From Spirochaetaceae bacterium (GTDB taxonomy: Bacteria; Spirochaetota; Spirochaetia; Treponematales; Breznakiellaceae), in contig JAISCK010000091.1 of the NCBI GenBank assembly GCA_031265635.1, positions 1 through 12,073 of the forward strand: a stretch of DNA of 12,073 bases, written 5' to 3'. This document shows, piece after piece, positions 7,647 through 12,073 of this stretch. Numbering within the stretch: the stretch's first letter is position 1; the number at the start of each line of letters is the position of its first letter. Under the pieces are notes generated by a model. That model saw only the letters and a list, made by a program, of their open reading frames with translations. It ran no database searches and had not been told where the DNA came from. The position numbers and the translations under genes are program-made.

Positions 7647-8903
7647 TTACTGAGGTTTGTTAAATTTGATGTTATAGTACTTTTCGGGAACTGTCTGCTG
7701 GGTGGTGGGAAGATAGCCCCGGCCCATGACATAGGTGTCCATGTAGACCAAAAGCTGGTTTCTTGCCCGCACGCCGGTATTGGCGTCGATATAGTACCCG
7801 CCGCTCCATTTCGCGCCGGGGGTAAACTCTCCCAGGGCCGCGTACAGATCAGCCGAACTTGAGAGGGTCGCGCTGCCTTCCAGCACCCGTTTGGCAAATT
7901 CGCCAAGGCCGGAACTGACGCTAAAGCCGTAGGAAAAAGCCCAGGTGCCAAAACGGCCAGAACCGCCATTGGCTATTACCGCTTCTTCAACCTTTTTGAG
8001 AATGGCGGGGAAATCGCCCGCTTCGGCCGAGAGGTCAAGGCCCATAGAGCCGGGATAGCCCATAAGGGGCGAGGGCAGGTCCGCTTCTACAAACATGCCG
8101 CCGTACTGGAGAAGCTGGCGGAGCAACGGCTCGGTGTGGGCGTCATTGGTGCAGAAAAACACCGAATTTTTGCCGTAGGTCTGAATCCACTGGGGAGTCT
8201 GCTCAAGGATGTACTGCTGGGCACCGGCCACGCCCACATCGCTGGTCGGGTCCGGGGCGGTAACAAACACAAAAGTAATGCCCAGGTCCTTACAGGCTTC
8301 TTCAAAAATCTGCCTGCGGAGCCCCAGGGATTCGTAGCTCATGTGCCGGGGAAAGGAAATGTGGACAAAGGTGTCCGCGCCAAGCTGTTTTGCCGCCCAG
8401 GGAATAGTATAGCCCCGGGAAATGAAGTCCGCGCTGACTGCCAAATCCGCCGCGCCCTGGATAACCAGGGGGTCTTCGTGGGGTTCGCCCGCAAGCAGGA
8501 GTATGTCCGGCCTCCGTTCCCTGACCCGCCTGAAACCCTCGGCAGCGCCGGGTACGGCCTGGTTCATAATAATGGCCTTCATTAAAGGATCATCGGCCAG
8601 GGTAACTATCTGGGTGATGGTTACTTCCTGCTGGTCCATGAAGCTGTCGGGATAGGTAACATGCTGAATGATGCCGCCCTCGGAAGCCCTGCCGTAACGG
8701 CGCATCAGTTCCTCGGCGCCCCTGAGGTCGTCCTCGGACTGGGAAACCGTGCCGGTAACAATGCCGATGTGAAAGGGGCCGGAAGCCTTCCAGTCTTTCT
8801 CCCCGCCGGAGCTGCTGCTTACCGCCTGTTCCCGCTTGCACGCGGCAAACAAGGCCAGACATCCCGCTACTAACAGGACGAGCTTTCTTTTTCGTACATT
8901 CAT
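7647..8903 (-). CDS. DUF3798 lipoprotein, probable ABC substrate-binding protein (second copy)
   Basis: This is a 418-residue exported lipoprotein, probably the ligand-capturing component of the importer. The N-terminus MNVRKRK is basic and is followed by a hydrophobic stretch. Cys22 in LFAAC is the likely lipidated cysteine, with Cys15 (VAGC) as a less likely alternative. A Ser-rich linker and a two-lobed periplasmic-binding-like body follow. The block around FISRGYTIPWAAKQLGADT is what I recall as typical of DUF3798; the Pfam name is from memory. The ATG has a perfect AGGAGG seven bases upstream, which also overlaps the stop of the first copy, so the two are likely translationally coupled. 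It matches the first copy at roughly four of five residues. The ligand is unknown. Confidence 0.85.
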   Translation of the reverse strand: MNVRKRKLVLLVAGCLALFAACKREQAVSSSSGGEKDWKASGPFHIGIVTGTVSQSEDDLRGAEELMRRYGRASEGGIIQHVTYPDSFMDQQEVTITQIVTLADDPLMKAIIMNQAVPGAAEGFRRVRERRPDILLLAGEPHEDPLVIQGAADLAVSADFISRGYTIPWAAKQLGADTFVHISFPRHMSYESLGLRRQIFEEACKDLGITFVFVTAPDPTSDVGVAGAQQYILEQTPQWIQTYGKNSVFFCTNDAHTEPLLRQLLQYGGMFVEADLPSPLMGYPGSMGLDLSAEAGDFPAILKKVEEAVIANGGSGRFGTWAFSYGFSVSSGLGEFAKRVLEGSATLSSSADLYAALGEFTPGAKWSGGYYIDANTGVRARNQLLVYMDTYVMGRGYLPTTQQTVPEKYYNIKFNKPQ

Positions 8904-8910
8904 GTAATTT

Positions 8911-8916
8911 CCTCCT
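8911..8916 (-). promoter_or_regulatory. Shine-Dalgarno site of the second DUF3798 gene, overlapping the preceding stop codon
   Basis: AGGAGG on the minus strand lies seven bases before the ATG at 8903. It shares one base with the TAA stop (8916-8918) of the first DUF3798 gene. Ribosomes finishing the first copy would be close to the second start, which suggests coupled synthesis. Confidence 0.75.
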
Positions 8917-10163
8917 TAGTTCTGCTGAAATTTAATATTATAGTACTTTTCGGGAACTGTCTGCTGGGTAGTGGGGAGATACCCCCGGCCCATGACATAA
9001 GTGTCCATATAGACCAAAAGATGATTCCTTGAGCGCACGCCGGTATTGGCGTCAACATAATAAGCGCCGTTCCATTTGGCGCCGGGGGTAAACTCTCCCA
9101 GGGCCGCCCACATATCATCCTGGTTGCCGAGCTTGGCCTTGCCCTCAAGTATGCGCTTGGCATATTCGCCCCAGCCCGCGCTCTGGGTAAACCCGTAGGA
9201 GAAAGCCCAGGTGCCAAAACGGCCCGAACCGCCGTTGGCTATTACCGCTTCTTCAACCTTTTTGAGAATGGCGGGGAAATTGCCTACCTCGGCTGAAAGG
9301 TCGAGACCCAGGGCGCCGGGATAACCCATAAGGGGCGAAGGCAGGTCCGCTTCTACAAACATGCCGCCGTACTGGAGAAGCTGGCGGAGCAGCGGCTCGG
9401 TGTGGGCGTCATTGGTACAGAAGAACACCGTGTTTCTTCCGTGCGTCTGAATCCACTGGGGAGCCTGTTCAAGTATAAACTGCTGCGCGCCGGCCACGCC
9501 CACATCGCTGGTAGGGTCCGGGGCGGTAACAAACACAAAATTGATGCCCAGGTCCTTGCAGGCTTCCTCAAAAATCTGCCTGCGGAGCCCCAGGGATTCG
9601 TAGCTCATGTGCCGGGGAAAGGAGATATGGACAAAAGTGTCCGCGCCAAGCTGCTTGGCCGCCCAGGGAATAGTATACCCCCGGGAAATAAAGTCGGCGT
9701 TGGTCGCAAGGTCCGCGGACTGCTGTATGACCAGGGGGTCCTCGTGGGCCTCGGCGGCAATAAGCAGTATATCGGGCCTCCGCTCCTTGACCCGCTTAAA
9801 AGCCTCGGCAGTGCCGGGTATGGCGTTGTTTATGATGATGGCCTTCATTAAGGGATCATCGGCCATGGCGGCCACCTGGGAGATAAAGACCTCCTGCTGG
9901 TCCATAAAGTTGTCGGGATAGGTAACATGCTGAATGATGCCGCCCTCGGAAACCCTGCCGTAACGGCGTATCAGTTCCTCTGCGCCCCTGAGGTCGTCCT
10001 CGGCCTGGGATACGGTCTCGGTCAATATGCCGATATGAAAAGGCCCGTTGACCGTCCAGTCCCGCTCTCCCCCGGCGCTTCCCGTATTTTGCCCCTGCCT
10101 TTGGCAGCCCCCCAACAGGACCATGCCCAGGACAAAGGGCAGCACCACAAACGCTTTCTTCAT
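8916..10163 (-). CDS. DUF3798 lipoprotein, probable ABC substrate-binding protein (first copy)
   Basis: This is a 415-residue lipoprotein and the first gene of the importer operon. The signal sequence is short and hydrophobic and ends in the lipobox LGGC, with Cys20 lipidated (counted from the chosen start). A polar linker QRQGQNTGSAGG and the DUF3798 body follow. There are two adjacent ATG codons. The AGGAGG at 10168-10173 is one base from the first (10166) and four from the second (10163), so I prefer the second. It shares with the downstream copy a stretch of about 48 identical residues around FISRGYTIPW, and they have near-identical C-termini. They differ mainly in the N-terminus and near the SADLYAALG/QDDMWAALG region, which could reflect different ligands. 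Binding function is inferred from lipidation and operon context. Confidence 0.87.
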   Translation of the reverse strand: MKKAFVVLPFVLGMVLLGGCQRQGQNTGSAGGERDWTVNGPFHIGILTETVSQAEDDLRGAEELIRRYGRVSEGGIIQHVTYPDNFMDQQEVFISQVAAMADDPLMKAIIINNAIPGTAEAFKRVKERRPDILLIAAEAHEDPLVIQQSADLATNADFISRGYTIPWAAKQLGADTFVHISFPRHMSYESLGLRRQIFEEACKDLGINFVFVTAPDPTSDVGVAGAQQFILEQAPQWIQTHGRNTVFFCTNDAHTEPLLRQLLQYGGMFVEADLPSPLMGYPGALGLDLSAEVGNFPAILKKVEEAVIANGGSGRFGTWAFSYGFTQSAGWGEYAKRILEGKAKLGNQDDMWAALGEFTPGAKWNGAYYVDANTGVRSRNHLLVYMDTYVMGRGYLPTTQQTVPEKYYNIKFQQN

Positions 10164-10167
10164 CATT

Positions 10168-10173
10168 CCTCCT
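10168..10173 (-). promoter_or_regulatory. Shine-Dalgarno site deciding the start of the first DUF3798 gene
   Basis: A full AGGAGG on the minus strand precedes two consecutive ATG codons. Spacing is one base to the first and four to the second, so initiation at 10163 is more likely. Confidence 0.7.
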
Positions 10174-10199
10174 TTATGCTCGCAAAAAACAATGAAGGT

Positions 10200-10228
10200 A
10201 TTCTACCCCGAATCGGCGGCTATAGCAA
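10200..10228 (-). promoter_or_regulatory. candidate promoter of the DUF3798/ABC importer operon
   Basis: On the minus strand TTGCTA (10223-10228) and TAGAAT (10200-10205) are 17 bases apart, a good sigma-70-type spacing with a 5/6 match at -10. The expected transcript start is near 10193, leaving a leader of about 30 bases up to the start codon. The A/T-rich segment just upstream (10229-10262) could act as an UP element. Confidence 0.5.
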
Positions 10229-10262
10229 TAATATGTGAAAAAAACGTTAAAAAAGTTTAATA
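10229..10262. promoter_or_regulatory. A/T-rich upstream segment with phased A-tracts
   Basis: A seven-base A-tract (10238-10244) and a six-base A-tract (10249-10254) have centres about 10.5 bases apart, one helical turn. They lie inside two near-repeats AAAAAACGTT and AAAAAAGTTT. Such phasing bends DNA, and the position fits an UP element for the importer promoter. It contrasts with the GC-rich surroundings. Confidence 0.4.
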
Positions 10263-10284
10263 AGAAAGGGGAAGGGGGGCCGCC

Positions 10285-10518
10285 TTATGCGGTCGCGGCG
10301 ATTTTTTCCCTGATGAGGTCGCCGATAATTTCACCGGGGGTTTTGTGGCTGGCATCGGCCCTGGCGCGAAGGTATGCGGCGGAAACATCGTCTACGATAA
10401 TGATATGGTCTTTATGCTTCATAAAGAAACCGTTTTTGCCGTCCCCGGAAACCTTTGGAGTAGTCTTTGTCCAAAGCTCGTCAAGGGCGTCGGCTTCTTC
10501 TTCGGTCATTCTTGCCAT
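10285..10518 (-). CDS. ribbon-helix-helix protein, probable antitoxin
   Basis: This is a 77-residue acidic-to-mixed small protein. The N-terminal part MARMTEEEADALDELW is acidic and helical. The C-terminal half fits a ribbon-helix-helix fold: a short strand (HIIIVDDV), then helix AAYLRARADASH, a turn and helix GEIIGDLIREKIA. Such proteins bind operator DNA as dimers, and as antitoxins they also wrap the partner toxin with their other half. AGGAGG lies five bases before the ATG at 10518, so this start is preferred over in-frame codons further upstream, which would run back into the toxin gene. It follows the toxin-like gene after 23 bases. Autoregulation of the pair is expected from the family but not shown. 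Assignment is by fold pattern and gene order; no specific family was confirmed. Confidence 0.65.
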   Translation of the reverse strand: MARMTEEEADALDELWTKTTPKVSGDGKNGFFMKHKDHIIIVDDVSAAYLRARADASHKTPGEIIGDLIREKIAATA

Positions 10519-10523
10519 AGAGT

Positions 10524-10529
10524 CCTCCT
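10524..10529 (-). promoter_or_regulatory. Shine-Dalgarno site of the probable antitoxin gene
   Basis: AGGAGG lies five bases before the ATG at 10518. It is much stronger than anything in front of the toxin-like gene, which would favour higher antitoxin translation from a shared mRNA. Confidence 0.65.
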
Positions 10530-10541
10530 GCCGATTCGGGC

Positions 10542-10811
10542 CTACAACCCCGAATGGGCCTGGCCCGATGCGAGGGAGCGCCAGGCTTTGCGGCACTTCA
10601 TCGCGTGAAATACATTGACGGACTGTTCGTCAATGAAATTATACAATATTTCGAGCAGGTTGCCGTTACTGTCAAAGCCAAGAAGCAGGTGTTTATCATC
10701 AAAACCGTCCACAATATCATCATAGATAACATTTTTGATAGCCCCTTTGATGTCCGCCTCGGATATACCGTGTTTAAGGGCTGATTGATGTAACTCAATG
10801 GCAACTTCCAC
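10542..10811 (-). CDS. small RelE/BrnT-like protein, probable toxin
   Basis: This 89-residue protein resembles small toxins of the RelE/BrnT fold group, which cleave mRNA, often at the ribosome. The layout fits: a first strand with ALKHGIS, a helix, then beta strands HLLLGFD, NLLEILYN and the closing NVFHAMKCRKAW, where His, Lys and Arg could be functional. It starts at GTG (10811), the only early start because TAG lies just upstream in frame. No good Shine-Dalgarno is present, and a weak promoter could make a leaderless transcript. The ribbon-helix-helix gene follows after 23 bases, giving the toxin-first order of BrnT/BrnA and HigB/HigA. Its base composition is visibly more AT-rich than the transporter genes, suggesting separate origin. 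The toxin call is inferred from fold pattern and context. Confidence 0.6.
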   Translation of the reverse strand: MEVAIELHQSALKHGISEADIKGAIKNVIYDDIVDGFDDKHLLLGFDSNGNLLEILYNFIDEQSVNVFHAMKCRKAWRSLASGQAHSGL

Positions 10812-10817
10812 ATTTCT

Positions 10818-10846
10818 AGTCTACCACGGCCCGCCCTATAGCGCAA
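10818..10846 (-). promoter_or_regulatory. weak candidate promoter of the toxin-antitoxin pair
   Basis: On the minus strand TTGCGC (10841-10846) and TAGACT (10818-10823) are 17 bases apart, matching consensus at about 3/6 and 4/6. The predicted start would fall on or beside the GTG at 10811. Weak match; low confidence. Confidence 0.25.
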
Positions 10847-10868
10847 GCTGATGTGCCCCGTCATTCCA

Positions 10869-10984
10869 GACCGCTATGTGGTCAAGTAAATGAGAAGGGG
10901 GGCGCATTTCCACACTGCCGTTTGGCATTGCGGCATACGCGTCGCGCCCCCCTGCGCGGGAGCCTTGCTTCGCAAGTCTCCCGC
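10869..10984. repeat. structured intergenic element with three inverted repeats
   Basis: Three stem-loops follow one another. The first is GACCG (10869-10873) with TGGTC (10879-10883). The second is a perfect nine-base repeat, GGGGGGCGC (10897-10905) with GCGCCCCCC (10944-10952), enclosing a smaller TGCCG/CGGCA stem (10916-10920 with 10931-10935). The third is GCGGGAG (10956-10962) with CTCCCGC (10978-10984), extended by CTTGC/GCAAG around a TTC loop. No T-run follows on either strand, so this is not a simple terminator pair. It fits a REP/BIME-like dispersed element or a structured RNA; copies elsewhere cannot be checked here. It covers most of the gene-free stretch 10812-10983. Confidence 0.55.
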
Positions 10985-11697
10985 TACCCCCCTATATACG
11001 AGTCGTCATCGAATACCCAGTACAGGTCCGCCGGGTTGGAGATGCTGAGCGTTATGGTTCCCGATTGTTCTGGCGACGAAAAATTTCCTGTATAAACACC
11101 ACTCACGCACACCGCGTTCCAACCCTGTTTTAAGTCCAGGGTAAAGGCTTTATAAAAGTTATTATGGGAACTCGTTCTGCTGTCTCCGGTAATGGTTGCA
11201 TCAGCGTTAACATATAAATAGAAGACCCCTTGATAGGTTTCTGTATAGCTGCTGCCTTTGACAGAGATCTGGCCTTTCCTCCGATAGAGATCACCGTCTC
11301 CTATAGTACCGCCGCTGGTAGCAAGTTCCAGCGCCTCAAATAGTGCGGAGCCATTGCTACTAGTTACATTTACCCAGTCAGAAAAGAATTCCCCAGCAGC
11401 TACCGTCGAAAAAGACGCGAGCGAACTCGACGGTGTTACCGTAAGGTCAAAGAAACCGTTTGTTATCGCGGCTGACTCACCGGTACTGGCCGTCAGCGTT
11501 CCGTTCTTGTTTATGGGGGTATAGCTGAGGGTATAACTCGGAGGAGAAGGAAAGCCTTCCTCATAAATTCTTCCCTTGAGGGTGAGCGGCCCTGTTCCCA
11601 GGTTGCCATCTAAACCGCCTGTCGGGTTGGAGCAGCCCATCGCCAGTAAGACCACCGCCAGAGTGATTCCCGTAATAAAAACTATCTTCTTCTTCAT
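10984..11697 (-). CDS. lipoprotein of unknown function, Ser/Thr/Gly-rich
   Basis: This is a 237-residue predicted exported lipoprotein that I do not recognise. The N-terminus MKKK is followed by a hydrophobic segment and the lipobox AMGC with Cys22, acceptable by spirochaete rules. The mature part is rich in Ser, Thr and Gly with alternating hydrophobic residues, suggesting a beta-sandwich. It contains a run ending in FTLDLKQGWNAV and stops at DDDSYIGG. AGGAGG lies eight bases before the ATG and overlaps the stop of the preceding gene by one base, so the two genes are probably co-translated. The TAG stop touches the third hairpin of the intergenic element. Base composition is lower in GC than the transporter genes. 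A surface-exposed role is possible but not shown. Confidence 0.75.
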   Translation of the reverse strand: MKKKIVFITGITLAVVLLAMGCSNPTGGLDGNLGTGPLTLKGRIYEEGFPSPPSYTLSYTPINKNGTLTASTGESAAITNGFFDLTVTPSSSLASFSTVAAGEFFSDWVNVTSSNGSALFEALELATSGGTIGDGDLYRRKGQISVKGSSYTETYQGVFYLYVNADATITGDSRTSSHNNFYKAFTLDLKQGWNAVCVSGVYTGNFSSPEQSGTITLSISNPADLYWVFDDDSYIGG

Positions 11698-11710
11698 CTT
11701 GTATTCCTCC

Positions 11711-12073
11711 TTATGGAATAATTACACTGTAAATCGCGCTGAACTTGCCTTTCTTCATCGCGTTCGTCTCCCAGCGCACCGCGTAGTACAGGCGCTTCCC
11801 CCGCTCGCTCTCCTTAAAGGTCAGTTCAAGGGGGCTCTTCGTGGCAAAGGCGGAATGTACCAGTTCCTCAACCTCTTTGGGCGGTGTGTCGCTGATAACC
11901 CACACCAGTTCCATGCCGTGTACGCCTTTGGGCTTGCCCCACCTTTTCATGTTCGCCCGGCGGAAGCGGAAACGCAGCACACGCGGCAGGGGCGTCTGGG
12001 CTTCTACCTCCGGGATGTCGTCGGGTTCGGGTATCGGCGAGGGATGGGTGTCGTGGTTGGGGATGCGCATCGC
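11711..12073 (-). CDS. conserved protein of unknown function, 5' part outside the window
   Basis: About 120 codons are visible and the reading frame is still open at the right edge. The ATG at 12070 is probably internal. Sequence after it is proline- and acid-rich (PIPEPDDIPEVEAQTPLPR). A compact beta-rich segment follows, with WGKPKGVHGMELVWVISD, FATKSPLELTFKE and RGKRLYYAVRWET, ending in YSVIIP. From memory, this resembles the C-terminal half of proteins of roughly 220 residues found in many gut bacteria and spirochaetes, where PNHD follows an N-terminal helical part; this could not be checked. The alternating strands resemble a fibronectin-III-like sandwich. No function is known to me. Its stop is 13 bases before the lipoprotein ATG, so the two may work together. 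Confidence 0.65.
   Translation of the reverse strand, partial: AMRIPNHDTHPSPIPEPDDIPEVEAQTPLPRVLRFRFRRANMKRWGKPKGVHGMELVWVISDTPPKEVEELVHSAFATKSPLELTFKESERGKRLYYAVRWETNAMKKGKFSAIYSVIIP

Noticed and set aside
7647..10163. Tandem repeats of about 1266 bases considered as a mobile-element duplication
   Set aside because: The repeat unit is exactly one lipoprotein gene; no transposase or terminal inverted repeats were seen, so simple tandem gene duplication explains it.
10262..10299. Possible intrinsic terminator after the probable antitoxin gene (CCGC/GCGG stem followed by mixed C/T sequence)
   Set aside because: The stem is only 4-5 base pairs, overlaps the stop codon and is followed by C-rich sequence before any T-run; too weak to call.
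10598..10864. Minus-strand frame overlapping the toxin-like gene in another frame, with its own ATG
   Set aside because: The 10542-10811 frame has a coherent small-toxin pattern and the correct distance to the antitoxin; the alternative does not.
10853..11095. Plus-strand open frame across the intergenic element
   Set aside because: It is made of inverted-repeat sequence and runs antisense into the lipoprotein gene; more likely a by-product of the repeat.

Overview
All supported genes lie on the minus strand, so the window reads from right to left. It looks like a spirochaete of the treponeme group, probably a termite-gut type. This is an inference from the gene families (DUF3798 lipoproteins with a DUF6672 protein in an ABC-importer operon), permissive spirochaete-style lipoboxes, a treponeme-like GpsA and moderately high GC. 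I could not search a database, so the organism call is tentative.

Right end (12073 to about 10985): the 3' part of a conserved protein of unknown function runs in from beyond the window. It is followed after 13 bases by a Ser/Thr/Gly-rich lipoprotein of unknown function. Next comes an intergenic stretch of about 170 bases (10812-10983) with no convincing gene. It holds three consecutive inverted repeats and looks like a dispersed structured element.

Middle right (10811 to 10285): a compact, relatively AT-rich two-gene module encodes a small RelE/BrnT-like protein followed by a ribbon-helix-helix protein. This is a probable type II toxin-antitoxin pair in toxin-first order.

Centre (10228 to 3358): a promoter with phased A-tracts precedes a six-gene ABC importer operon. 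In transcription order it holds two tandem near-duplicate DUF3798 lipoproteins (probable substrate-binding proteins), a double-domain ATPase, two different RbsC-type permeases and a membrane-anchored DUF6672 protein. From the ATPase onward the genes are joined by four-base ATGA overlaps. A strong 15-bp hairpin sits between the second lipoprotein and the ATPase and could set the excess of binding protein over membrane components. The substrate is unknown. Two different permeases plus one double ATPase resemble the nucleoside (BMP/NupABC) and AI-2 (LsrACD) layouts more than the single-permease ribose layout.

Left end (3311 to 1): three housekeeping genes follow in the same direction. They are nucleoside diphosphate kinase (with its own possible promoter giving a nearly leaderless mRNA), an M3-family oligoendopeptidase and NAD(P)-dependent glycerol-3-phosphate dehydrogenase, which is cut by the window edge. 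They overlap one another and could be read through from the transporter operon, since no clear terminator separates them.
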